A stretch of DNA of 64,000 nucleotides from positions 186,001 through 250,000 of the forward strand of contig CACWXL010000002.1 of assembly GCA_902764825.1 (NCBI GenBank). The letters are read 5' to 3'. Source of the stretch: Oscillospiraceae bacterium (GTDB taxonomy: Bacteria; Bacillota; Clostridia; Saccharofermentanales; Saccharofermentanaceae). Positions within the stretch are counted from its first letter, which is position 1, and every line of letters begins with the position of its first letter. A model generated the notes under the pieces. It was not told where the DNA came from. It saw only the letters and a program-made list of their open reading frames with translations, and searched no databases. Below, one piece after another: positions 28,267 through 36,715 of the stretch. A program made the position numbers and the translations under genes.

Positions 28267-29271
28267 TTAAGTTCTGTATCTTTCCGAGGTCTCATACTCG
28301 CAGATTTCAAGGATAACGCCCTGCACAAAGGCATATCCCTTGAGATTCTCGACCGTTTCTCTGCCGATCTGCCCCGAATTCTCAGGTATTATAACCTTAA
28401 GATGTCTGGAATCAACTCGTGTAACCTCATATTTTTTCCCGTTTATCGTGGCAGACCGGGGGCCGAACCCCTTAAGAGACCTTATGTCATCCTTGATCTT
28501 CTTCTCGATATTCGACACATCCTGATAGTAAGGTGACGTGAGATCGATGCTCCTAATCGCCGTAACCTCCCCGCCGTCAACGGCATCGATAACCGGAAAA
28601 GTCTTCGGAAGATTAGCTCCGTACTTTTCACGGAACGCTTCTCCCCTGTCAAAATTGCTCAACGACCAGATATTGTCTTTATCTTTCTCTTTAGTCTTGC
28701 TCTCTTCGGAATTTAACATCAGCACCGGTTCTCCGTACAAAGGAATGACCGAATATATGCTTCTGGTCTTGGTTCCGGCTATGGTTACGACCGAGTATTC
28801 CGTTAAGACTTCGATCACATGATGTCTGCTGTTTATCGCGAAAAAGACCTCTATGTCCCTGGGTGCAAAGAAATCAGACCCGCCGTTCCTCTCTATATAG
28901 GCATTTCTTATCTGTTCTTCCATCGTTTTCGAGAACAGGCCCTGCAGGATAAGCTCTTTAAGAGTCTGCCCCGTCGCATTGTCAAGACCTGCCCCGATCG
29001 AGAACACCTTTGATATGATCTCGCCGCCTTTGGTATCGCCGACGCCCAGATCCGGGAATGCATTTACCGCTGCAGACATAAGATCTGCCGAAGGAACCGA
29101 CACCGGATGCAGGAGAGCCATCTTCTCACATGTCTGTTCGACGGATCTTCTCATTAAGATATCCGTTCTGTAGAAGTCTATAGCGCTTACTATCGATGCT
29201 ATAAGGACAAGTGTTATCGTAAATGCGATCGCCGCTTCAATTGTTACTGCCCCGCGCTTATTCTTTCTCAT
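28267..29271 (-). CDS. TadE-like pseudopilin-type protein
   Basis: 334 residues. The N-terminus MRKNKRGAVTIEAAIAF followed by a hydrophobic helix (about 12-30) is the TadE/TadG signature: basic residues, Gly, then a Glu five residues into the helix. The rest is an extracytoplasmic domain with no recognised fold. GGAGG is 7 nt before ATG 29271, 15 nt after the DUF5702-like gene. Last of three such genes in an operon. No Tad ATPase, prepilin peptidase or secretin-type gene is in the window. Confidence 0.75.
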   Translation of the reverse strand: MRKNKRGAVTIEAAIAFTITLVLIASIVSAIDFYRTDILMRRSVEQTCEKMALLHPVSVPSADLMSAAVNAFPDLGVGDTKGGEIISKVFSIGAGLDNATGQTLKELILQGLFSKTMEEQIRNAYIERNGGSDFFAPRDIEVFFAINSRHHVIEVLTEYSVVTIAGTKTRSIYSVIPLYGEPVLMLNSEESKTKEKDKDNIWSLSNFDRGEAFREKYGANLPKTFPVIDAVDGGEVTAIRSIDLTSPYYQDVSNIEKKIKDDIRSLKGFGPRSATINGKKYEVTRVDSRHLKVIIPENSGQIGRETVENLKGYAFVQGVILEICEYETSERYRT

Positions 29272-29286
29272 GTTATGACCTCCGGA

Positions 29287-30651
29287 TTACTCATAAAGCT
29301 GGTAGGATTTGGTTACAGAATAGGTATTGCCTCTGAAATCCGCTTCAAGCGTCAATCCCTTATAAAGCTCGCCGTAATCTCTCTCAAGCACTTCAAGGCT
29401 TCTTTCCAGGAGCTTATCGGCCGGTGTGCAAAGGCAGAAAAGATAAAGAAAATCCCTGTAACTCCAGGTAACGATCTTGTTTCCGTCATATTCAAAGATC
29501 ACGGCTCTTTCGCCTTTTAAGACTACGTTCATGATCTCCTTGACAGTCTGGAAATAGCAGCAGTATAAGATAAGTCCTGCCCTGATTATCCTCGGGTCGA
29601 TATCGACCGTTCCTTCACTTACTGCCAGAATGATCTTGGATATGACCTGAGCTATGACATACATGGTGTTCCTGAATTTCTCGTTGGCATAATCTTTGAG
29701 CACGCTGGATGCCATCAGGATGTGAAAGATATAGAACCAGACCTGATAACCTCCGGCAATACCTTTGCGTCCGGTGATCATGTATTCACAGTCACCGTAC
29801 TTTTTCTCGTGCAGGTCAGTAAAGGACATACCGTTAATGGAAGTATCGCCAGAAGGCTTGTAAAGACAGTCAAAATTATAGGCGCAGTAATAAGAAATGT
29901 TGCCTTTTGATAATACCTCCTGCGTATCACCTGACATAGACGATATGCAATCCTCCATCATGGAAAGCGTGCCGAGGAATGATTCCCAGTCGGCAATATC
30001 GATGTCGATATTAAGTCCGATGTCCTTTACGGCATTCTTGTAATCCTCGCTTAAGGAATCGATCTCATTAGCTTCATCAATGAGTTCGTCGGCATTTAAT
30101 GCCTTGCCCGCTTTCTTTATCCAGTCCTCAGCTTTATCAGAACCTGTGATTATCTTTGACACATATCCTGCTGCAGGGCTCTGCATATACTGTCCGATCT
30201 CTTTCAGGATTCCCTTATTATCCAGTTCACAGATCATGTCACCATATTGCTGAACCAGCATCTTCAAAGAGAAGCCCGTGCCCCTGTACCAGAAAAACGA
30301 ATCTATAGCTTTCCTAAGGTCTTCGCAGGTAAATCTCTGCTTTCCGGATATAAAAAGCTCAGATTCCAAAGTAAGTCCGTTTATCTCCAAAGCCTTCTCA
30401 AAGCACTCACCGTCAACGCCTTCCACGTCAAAAGCATAAATGCCGTAAACGCTGTATAACTCCCTGTTATAATCTGCAAGGATCGTTTCCACTTCATTCT
30501 TGAGTGCCGTATTGACACTCAATGCATAATCGAGATTCCAGACAAAAGCCACAAACGTGCATTCGACCAGTATAAGCGCCGACATTATGATCGCCAGGAA
30601 TATGGAGGATGCTCCATGCCTGTTCCTTCTGCATTTATTGATCCTTGTCAT
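29287..30651 (-). CDS. DUF5702/TadG-like membrane-anchored protein
   Basis: About 454 residues. The start is basic (MTRINKCRRNRHGASSIFL), followed by a membrane helix (about 13-35), then a long extracytoplasmic part rich in acidic residues. It resembles the clostridial DUF5702 group that accompanies TadE-type proteins. ATG 30651 has a perfect AAAGGAGG with 6-nt spacing; the longer frame to 30753 lies within the previous gene. It overlaps that gene by 17 bp, so the two are coupled. Function unknown; a pseudopilin or pilus-tip role is inferred from context only. Confidence 0.7.
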   Translation of the reverse strand: MTRINKCRRNRHGASSIFLAIIMSALILVECTFVAFVWNLDYALSVNTALKNEVETILADYNRELYSVYGIYAFDVEGVDGECFEKALEINGLTLESELFISGKQRFTCEDLRKAIDSFFWYRGTGFSLKMLVQQYGDMICELDNKGILKEIGQYMQSPAAGYVSKIITGSDKAEDWIKKAGKALNADELIDEANEIDSLSEDYKNAVKDIGLNIDIDIADWESFLGTLSMMEDCISSMSGDTQEVLSKGNISYYCAYNFDCLYKPSGDTSINGMSFTDLHEKKYGDCEYMITGRKGIAGGYQVWFYIFHILMASSVLKDYANEKFRNTMYVIAQVISKIILAVSEGTVDIDPRIIRAGLILYCCYFQTVKEIMNVVLKGERAVIFEYDGNKIVTWSYRDFLYLFCLCTPADKLLERSLEVLERDYGELYKGLTLEADFRGNTYSVTKSYQLYE

Positions 30652-30940
30652 TTTGAGCCTCCTTTGACAGATCGAAAACAGAACCGTAAACGAGCCTGAA
30701 ATTGTCTGAGATTCCCGTAAGGTATGTGCAGAGCTTTTCTGCAGACGTGTCATAACAGACAGAACCGCCGACAGTATTCCTGTACATGACAGCCCTGTCC
30801 TGTTCCATGTAAAAGAGTTCGTTTCCGCCGTCTTTTGCGCATTCGAAGCTATCCAGCGCTATAGCTTCAGGTCCTGTGATCAAGAATGTCAGGAGCAACA
30901 GGATCAAAGAAAAACTGATTGCCGTTTCAAGAGTAGACAT
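30635..30940 (-). CDS. Small TadE-like pseudopilin
   Basis: 101 residues: MSTLETAISFSLILLLLTFL is a short TadE-type start with Glu followed by a hydrophobic helix, then a soluble domain of about 75 residues with two cysteines (positions about 62 and 71). AGGAGG is 7 nt before ATG 30940. First gene of the three-gene cluster, downstream of the tandem TTGTCG array at 30992-31027. Confidence 0.7.
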   Translation of the reverse strand: MSTLETAISFSLILLLLTFLITGPEAIALDSFECAKDGGNELFYMEQDRAVMYRNTVGGSVCYDTSAEKLCTYLTGISDNFRLVYGSVFDLSKEAQNDKDQ

Positions 30941-30961
30941 AGAGCACCTCCTTTTTAGGTG

Positions 30962-31027
30962 ATTCTATATTGAAAAGGCATTTGATATTCCTTACAAAAT
31001 ACGACAAAACCCGACAAAGACCGACAA
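30962..31027 (-). promoter_or_regulatory. Tandem TTGTCG operator and -10 of the TadE-type operon
   Basis: Minus-strand hexamers TTGTCG at 31022-31027, 31012-31017 and 31002-31007, plus TTGTAA at 30992-30997, all exactly 10 bp apart. The candidate -10 TAGAAT is at 30962-30967, 34 nt from the nearest intact repeat; there is no good -35, as in activator-dependent promoters. The core resembles tandem Spo0A boxes (TGTCGAA). The repeats abut the terminator of the upstream gene. Confidence 0.6.
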
Positions 31028-31054
31028 GAAAAAACGCCCTTTTTCGAGAGCGTT
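31028..31054 (-). terminator. Terminator after the MBL hydrolase gene
   Basis: AACGCTC (31048-31054) pairs with GGGCGTT (31033-31039) around TCGAAAAA on the minus strand, followed by TTTTCTT. It isolates the mgsA-like/MBL transcript from the TadE-type operon. Confidence 0.75.
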
Positions 31055-31134
31055 AAAAATCCGCAAAAGCCTTATTTTATTGCGTTTGAAAACAATCCGC
31101 AAAGAAAGGCCGTCTTTATAGTCTTATATTTACA

Positions 31135-31794
31135 TTACAGCGAAAAGAACGGGTTAAATCTTATCTCGTATCCGATAGTTGATTCCGGACCGTGCCCCGG
31201 ATAGATCTTAAGATCCGGATCGAACTTGGCGATCCTTCTTATAGATTCGGCAAGCATCCTGGATGAGCCGCCCGGCATGTCGGTACGTCCGACAGAGCCC
31301 CTGAAAACAGTATCTCCGGTAAAGAGCATCTCTTCACCCGAAAGATTTACAAGAAAACAGACGCTTCCCATCGTATGACCCGGAGTCTCAAATGTCCTTA
31401 TCTCGATCGAATCATCCTTATAGGTGTTCTGGCCGTATGTACCGGCAAGATCAGAGAACTTAAAGTCATAAGTTATCTCCCTGCCCTCCATATAAGAGCA
31501 ATTCATGAAAGAGTTTTTAATAAGTTCCCTGTCATTACTGCTGAAATAGACAGATGCATCGGGATAAGAGGATATCCAGGAATCAATATACTTGATGTGG
31601 TCGTGATGGCCATGCGTAAGAAGGACAGCCTTGACCGGACACTCACCTGATGCAAGACCGGGCATCTTACAATAACCTTCAGCGGCCTCTGGCGATACGG
31701 AAGGGTCAATTACAAAAACACCGGACGGGCCGGTGATAATGTACATATTGGACTCCAAAGGTCCTAACGGTAAGGTGATCAGCCCGCAGTCCAT
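31135..31794 (-). CDS. Metallo-beta-lactamase fold hydrolase, glyoxalase II-like
   Basis: 219 residues with the binuclear metal motif THGHHDH, then ETPGHTMGS, FTGDTVFRGSVGR and a C-terminal YPGHGPES, the order seen in hydroxyacylglutathione-hydrolase-like proteins. The substrate is not determined; clostridial members act on varied thioesters or are uncharacterised. It overlaps the 3' end of the mgsA-like gene by 16 bp. If that neighbour still made methylglyoxal, a glyoxalase role would fit, but the neighbour appears catalytically broken. Confidence 0.87.
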   Translation of the reverse strand: MDCGLITLPLGPLESNMYIITGPSGVFVIDPSVSPEAAEGYCKMPGLASGECPVKAVLLTHGHHDHIKYIDSWISSYPDASVYFSSNDRELIKNSFMNCSYMEGREITYDFKFSDLAGTYGQNTYKDDSIEIRTFETPGHTMGSVCFLVNLSGEEMLFTGDTVFRGSVGRTDMPGGSSRMLAESIRRIAKFDPDLKIYPGHGPESTIGYEIRFNPFFSL

Positions 31795-32171
31795 TCGCGG
31801 TAATCAAGCGCACCGCTGTCGATCGCGGTAACAAGGATCTCGGCTGAAGCGATATTCGTAGCATAAGGGATAGTATTCTGGTCGCAGACATCCAAAAGCT
31901 CAAACGGATTGGATTCTCCAACCTGACGTCCGTCCCTTAAATAGATAACACAGTCGATACCGTTATATTCAGCTCTCGAAGCAAGCTGTTCAAAGCCGCT
32001 CGAATAGTCTACCGAGAGTCCGGAAACATCCAGATCTGCTGCAGACTTAAGAAGCTTGGCAGTATTATATACAGAGATGAGCTGATGTTTCTCAAGCAAA
32101 GGCTTGTAGGCAATGCAGAAATTGACGAGTAATTCAGTCTTCCTGTTGTCGGCCATCAAAACGATCTTCAT
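31779..32171 (-). CDS. Methylglyoxal synthase-like protein, active site degenerate
   Basis: 130 residues with the MgsA fold pattern: MKIVLMADNRKTELLVNFCI start, AEYNGIDCVIYLRD and PYATNIASAEIL near the end. Aligned to known MgsA, the catalytic Asp of GGDQQ is replaced (SGFEQ, Phe60), the TGTTG phosphate loop reads YNTAK, and the PHDPD segment with His and Asp reads ESNPF. Asp8 and Asp80 remain. It is therefore unlikely to convert dihydroxyacetone phosphate to methylglyoxal. Its place next to mrdA-mreD-mreC is where clostridial mgsA often sits. GGAG is 7 nt before ATG 32171. Confidence 0.78.
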   Translation of the reverse strand: MKIVLMADNRKTELLVNFCIAYKPLLEKHQLISVYNTAKLLKSAADLDVSGLSVDYSSGFEQLASRAEYNGIDCVIYLRDGRQVGESNPFELLDVCDQNTIPYATNIASAEILVTAIDSGALDYREWTAG

Positions 32172-32202
32172 CCAAATTCTCCCATTAAAAACTAATAAAC
32201 AG

Positions 32203-32231
32203 ATTGTACAGTAAAATAGTCATTCGAGCAA
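32203..32231 (-). promoter_or_regulatory. Promoter of the mgsA-like/MBL genes
   Basis: Minus-strand -35 TTGCTC (32226-32231), 17-nt spacer, -10 TACAAT (32203-32208), between mrdA and the mgsA-like gene. Confidence 0.65.
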
Positions 32232-32305
32232 CTTGTTTTTATAACAAATTCACAAGAAATACAAATTTTTTTGACCGGCTCTGTGTATTATGCGCAATAG
32301 CCGCA

Positions 32306-34636
32306 TCAACGGCGGTTCGTCCTGGCATTTATGCTGGGAAGATAATCACCGAGGATCGGATTCGAAATATTATTTGTCTTCGTTTTGTCGATCGGCTCAT
32401 TGAAATATGCCGCCATGATCTTTTTCGCGATGACAACTGAAGAAGAACCCCATTTACCCTTCTCAACCACGAGAGCCAGCGCGACTTCCGGATTATCGTA
32501 AGGCGCATAGCAGATAAAAAGACCATTTGAATACTCTTTACGAGAATCCTCGAATCCCGTCTCAGCCGTACCGGTCTTGCAGGCCATATCGATCGGATAC
32601 TGGTCTCTGTTGAACGCGTTTCCGATAGTCGAATTGTAATTATATGAACCGTAAGCACCTGCATGCATCGCTTTTCTTACAGTCTTGATGTTCTCTTCAT
32701 CGATGCCGATATCAACAGACTCGGTCTGACCTTGATAAAGGATCGAACCGTCGCTGGCGACAACCTTATCAACTACATAAGGCGTACAGAGCTTATTGGT
32801 AGCGATACCCGCCGTATACCTGCAAAGCTGAAGGATCGTAAAGCAGTTATCGAACTGTCCGATGGAAGCCTGAGCCGTATTTGACGGGAACCAGGTCTTA
32901 TCGTAAACGGACTGCCTGGTAAGTCTCTTATACTCACGGCTCGACATGACGCCCGGGATCTCGCCCGGAAGGTCTATGCCGGATTTGACGCCCAGACCGA
33001 ACCTGTTTGCCATGGCGGAGATATTATCGATACCTGTCTTGATACCAAGGCTCATGAAGTAAATGTTGCATGACTGCGCCATAGCATCGTCCAAAGAAAG
33101 TGAACCGTGACCGCCGTTAGGATACTCCAGACAACGGAATTTCCAGCCGTCAACATAATAAGGGCTGTTACAGATCAGTCGTGTCTTTGTAGGTGTTATG
33201 TCACCGCTCTCGAGCGCTGCCAGAGCCGTGCAGGGCTTAAATGTGGAACCCGGCGCATACATTGACATAATCGCTCTGTTCCACAAAGGAAGGTCTGCAG
33301 ATGTAACCTCCTCATATTCATCGATGCCGAGATACCATTTAACCTGCTCTTTCGCCTGTTCAGAACCGTAGTTTGCGAGGATAAAGTCGTTCGGGTCGTA
33401 GTTAGGATAAGAACCCATTGCGATGATCGCACCCGTATTAACGTTCATAAGAACGAAAGCACCTGCAGATGCGGTCTTATAACCTGATACGTCTGACGCC
33501 TTCTCGTTCTGGATGTATTCTTTCAGCGCTTCAACGCCTACTTCCTGTACGTGAGAATCTATCGTGAGATATACAGTCGCGCCTTCTTCCGGCTGAACAC
33601 CGTAATTCTGCGGTACGAACAGGCCGTCCTCACCGTTCTTGGTCCAGATACTGTATGGCGTCGTACCGTTGCTTCCGTGCAGATACCTTTCCATCTGGGA
33701 TTCAACACCGGCCTTACCTACAACGTCATTACTCGTATAACCGAACGGTGCGAGGTCTGCATATGAGACGTTGGAGATCTTACCGCAGTAACCGACGATG
33801 TGGCTTGCATAAAGTGCTTCGGACGTATATGTCCTGGCATATTCTTTTCCGGCCACGATACCCATATAGTGGTAATTCTGTTCTTCAAAGATCCTTATAA
33901 GCTCATCCGGAACATCCGTCGCGATCTTGACCGGGGTACCCTTGATGAATGCCCAGTTGTCGGCGAAGATCTGGTATCTGATCCTGATGATCCTGTATGC
34001 CTCGTCGATCGTATAGTTGTTATCGATATTGAATTTACGTCTCAGATAAAGGAAGAATACATTCGGATCCGTCTTAACGTAATCATCGGAGAACGTAACG
34101 ATAACGCCCGAAGCGTAGTCCTTAAGGTCAAAAAGGTTCGAATCAGTCTGCCATTTCCTTATCTTGGCCTCTTCTTTCACGAATCTCGCCTTAGGATCGA
34201 GAATGAAATACTGGTCAAGATCCGAGATGTTGATGCAGTGATACTGGTCGAAAAGATATGAGAGTTCCAGACAGAGTGAATTGAGCGCGGTATCGTCCAG
34301 ATAAGCATTGGCGATCATTACATTGTTGTACTCGTTGGTAGAAGCAAGCAATACTCCCCTGCCGTCATAGATATCGCCTCTGGGAGCCTGGGATGAATAC
34401 TGTCTGATAACACCGGACGAACTCTCGGACAATGTCTTCTGGTAACCGGAGAACTGAAGTTTTATGGTCATTATGAGGATTATCACGCCAAACACGGAAA
34501 ATCCTACAGCCAATACAAGGTATCTGTTGGTCAGGAACTTGAAGGCGCGCTTAATGAACGAACCGGCTTCGCCGTGTCCGCCCTTCTCGGCATTATGGTC
34601 AAATGCACCGTAATCATCCATCAGATTCCGAGCCAT
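32306..34636 (-). CDS. mrdA: Penicillin-binding protein 2 (elongasome transpeptidase)
   Basis: Class B PBP that cross-links peptidoglycan during cell elongation with RodA. 776 residues: an N-terminal membrane helix (about 36-58), a pedestal domain and a transpeptidase domain with active-site Ser in PGSTFKP (SxxK), SCN in QSCNIYF and KTG in CKTGTAETG. ATG 34636 has GGAG nearby and overlaps mreD by 16 bp. It belongs to the icd/SEC-C/mreC/mreD/mrdA run; mreB and rodA are not in the window. Confidence 0.94.
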   Translation of the reverse strand: MARNLMDDYGAFDHNAEKGGHGEAGSFIKRAFKFLTNRYLVLAVGFSVFGVIILIMTIKLQFSGYQKTLSESSSGVIRQYSSQAPRGDIYDGRGVLLASTNEYNNVMIANAYLDDTALNSLCLELSYLFDQYHCINISDLDQYFILDPKARFVKEEAKIRKWQTDSNLFDLKDYASGVIVTFSDDYVKTDPNVFFLYLRRKFNIDNNYTIDEAYRIIRIRYQIFADNWAFIKGTPVKIATDVPDELIRIFEEQNYHYMGIVAGKEYARTYTSEALYASHIVGYCGKISNVSYADLAPFGYTSNDVVGKAGVESQMERYLHGSNGTTPYSIWTKNGEDGLFVPQNYGVQPEEGATVYLTIDSHVQEVGVEALKEYIQNEKASDVSGYKTASAGAFVLMNVNTGAIIAMGSYPNYDPNDFILANYGSEQAKEQVKWYLGIDEYEEVTSADLPLWNRAIMSMYAPGSTFKPCTALAALESGDITPTKTRLICNSPYYVDGWKFRCLEYPNGGHGSLSLDDAMAQSCNIYFMSLGIKTGIDNISAMANRFGLGVKSGIDLPGEIPGVMSSREYKRLTRQSVYDKTWFPSNTAQASIGQFDNCFTILQLCRYTAGIATNKLCTPYVVDKVVASDGSILYQGQTESVDIGIDEENIKTVRKAMHAGAYGSYNYNSTIGNAFNRDQYPIDMACKTGTAETGFEDSRKEYSNGLFICYAPYDNPEVALALVVEKGKWGSSSVVIAKKIMAAYFNEPIDKTKTNNISNPILGDYLPSINARTNRR

Positions 34637-35256
34637 GTTCCGTCTCCATGTGTATCTAATATCTCATCATCGCCGGAATTCTTCTTAAAGGAAACCGGAC
34701 CTAAGAATCTAATAAGCAAAAGCAAAGGTACCGCCGCGATCGTATTGAGCAGAAGCTGCGGCAGGAATGAATAGATAATGAAAGTAAGCGGAGAATAAAT
34801 GCCTGAAGCAGAACCTGCCAAAAGGCTCCATCCGTAGATAAGTATATATCCTCCTACTTTGTAGCATGCAGTCGTAAATATGACCGCAACTATCGAGAAA
34901 GGAATATTCCTGTGCATTCTCCTCGTAAAGAACGATGCACCGATGATACCGGCTGCGAAAAGCGTGAAAACGCCGAGGAAAGCGGTAACTCTGACTTCCC
35001 CGTCAAGACCTACTACCGCAGGCGGCGAGAAGACATCTCTTATAAGTCCGCAGACAAATCCTACGACAGCGCCATCCCAAAAGCCGTTAAAGTATCCCGA
35101 GAGCACAACGAACACGAACATCAGGTCAGCCGTCTGCCCTAAGAATCCGAACGAATCAGGGAAAGATACCTGCAAAGATGAAAGCAGGAAAACATAGATC
35201 GTATAAACGACTATCTTCCTGATCCTGGATTTTGCATTGGCATTAATGATACGCAT
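34621..35256 (-). CDS. mreD: Rod shape-determining protein MreD
   Basis: 211-residue integral membrane protein of the elongasome. About five to six hydrophobic segments and the family pattern of a central acidic/arginine loop (VCGLIRDVFSPPAV). It is identified mainly by its position between mreC and mrdA plus its size and topology. AGGGG lies about 11 nt before ATG 35256, and the stop overlaps mrdA. Confidence 0.85.
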   Translation of the reverse strand: MRIINANAKSRIRKIVVYTIYVFLLSSLQVSFPDSFGFLGQTADLMFVFVVLSGYFNGFWDGAVVGFVCGLIRDVFSPPAVVGLDGEVRVTAFLGVFTLFAAGIIGASFFTRRMHRNIPFSIVAVIFTTACYKVGGYILIYGWSLLAGSASGIYSPLTFIIYSFLPQLLLNTIAAVPLLLLIRFLGPVSFKKNSGDDEILDTHGDGTWLGI

Positions 35257-35264
35257 GGCTTAGA

Positions 35265-36143
35265 TCACCCCTGAGCGGTAGGAGCCGCGTTTTCCTCCGG
35301 ATCAACGTAAGGGATCATGATGAATACGTCCTCAAGCTTACCGATCTGGGAATAAGGCCTGATGGTTGCCGTGACCTGGAGAGGATTGGAATTATCGACT
35401 GATACGACGACACCGATCGGAATACCTTCCGGGAAAAGGCCGCCGTCACCTGAAGTAACGATCTCCATGCCTGCTTCAAGTCTTGCATCGGGATCGATGT
35501 CCTTGGCAAGGCATAATCCTTTTCGCTTAAGCTCGGCATCGCCATAAACCATGAACGTTGCACCGTTGACTGCGTTAACCTTTGCGGATACCGCAAAGCC
35601 TTCGTGAAGGAGCGGCAATACTCTTGATTCAGTATCGGAAGTCTCAATGACTCGTCCTACCAGGTTCATCTCAACGTCAAGAACCGGGTATGAGTTGCCT
35701 TCCTCAAGCACGATGCCGTCAGCTTCGCCGGCATTGAGCCTGATGGTGGAGAACCATTCATCAGATTCTCTCGAGAGGATTGAAGCACCATAGATGACAT
35801 AGTTGCTGAACATATCCTTGATATGAAGAGCATCTTTAAGCTCCTCATACCTGAGCGCCGCCTCTTCGTTTTGAGTAAGGTGGTATCTTAAGTCAGCGAT
35901 CTGCTCCTTCAATGCCCTGTTCTCTTCTCTTATCGCAACACCATCAGTAATGGCCGACCAGAAGTCGGTCAGGGTGTCACCTGCCCTCTTAACGAGAGAC
36001 TGGGCAGGAGAACCTACCGATTGGACAGGCTTCAAAAGCTTCTTTACAGGACTTCCGGGAAGCAGGCTCAAAACGGCACATGCTGCCAAAACAAGCAGAA
36101 CGACCAGTGATATGAACCATTTAGACTTCAGCAGTTTTTTCAA
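35265..36143 (-). CDS. mreC: Rod shape-determining protein MreC
   Basis: 292 residues: an N-terminal membrane helix (about 9-27), a coiled coil (about 68-105; EENRALKEQIADLRYHL) and a beta-barrel domain with VLDVEMNLVGRVIE and SGDGGLFPEGIPIG, the MreC hallmark. It scaffolds PBP2 outside the membrane. The start is TTG 36143, about 6 nt after AGAGGAG. Confidence 0.93.
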   Translation of the reverse strand: MKKLLKSKWFISLVVLLVLAACAVLSLLPGSPVKKLLKPVQSVGSPAQSLVKRAGDTLTDFWSAITDGVAIREENRALKEQIADLRYHLTQNEEAALRYEELKDALHIKDMFSNYVIYGASILSRESDEWFSTIRLNAGEADGIVLEEGNSYPVLDVEMNLVGRVIETSDTESRVLPLLHEGFAVSAKVNAVNGATFMVYGDAELKRKGLCLAKDIDPDARLEAGMEIVTSGDGGLFPEGIPIGVVVSVDNSNPLQVTATIRPYSQIGKLEDVFIMIPYVDPEENAAPTAQG

Positions 36144-36169
36144 GAATACTCCTCTGACTGTTTAGAAGA

Positions 36170-36694
36170 TCAGCCCTTCTTACCGCAGCAGTTCTTATAC
36201 TTCTTGCCGGAACCGCAAGGGCACGGATCGTTACGTCCGATATGCTCGGAGTGAGCCATGTTGCTCTCACGGTATTCTCTTGTGATCTCATTTCTCTTCT
36301 CTTCGGAAAGAATGTCCTTCCATGCCTTGATGTTGAAGAGCCAGTCAGCCTTTGCATCACGCATGTTGTAGTAGAGCTTCTCGTAATCGATAACGAGCTT
36401 GATCTGATAGTCATCATCAATAGCTTCCATATCAATGTCGTCACCGTTAGTAAGGCTGGACTTGATACCGTCGATGAATCCTACGAATACATCCATGGAA
36501 TCCTTAGGGAATTCGAGCTTTCTTGCGAGCTCTGATGCTGTGCCGTTAAGGAATTCCTCATTATCAGGATAAGCGCCTAAGATCTTCTCGTAAGCAACCT
36601 TTTCGAGCGCATAATAGCGGTTGATGTACTCCATGTACTCCTGTCTGTTGGAAGCATCCTCTGATCTATCCATCCATGTCTTGTAATAACTCAT
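36170..36694 (-). CDS. SEC-C motif protein
   Basis: 174 residues: a helical acidic domain of about 145 residues with no recognised family, then a C-terminal zinc motif [20 protein letters not shown] nearly identical to the SecA tail in this window. Stand-alone SEC-C proteins are thought to bind zinc and possibly SecA partners or ribosomes; its role here is unknown. GGAGGG lies just before ATG 36694. It sits between icd and mreC. Confidence 0.82.
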   Translation of the reverse strand: MSYYKTWMDRSEDASNRQEYMEYINRYYALEKVAYEKILGAYPDNEEFLNGTASELARKLEFPKDSMDVFVGFIDGIKSSLTNGDDIDMEAIDDDYQIKLVIDYEKLYYNMRDAKADWLFNIKAWKDILSEEKRNEITREYRESNMAHSEHIGRNDPCPCGSGKKYKNCCGKKG

Positions 36695-36715
36695 TTTGAT
36701 TTCCCTCCAAAAATA

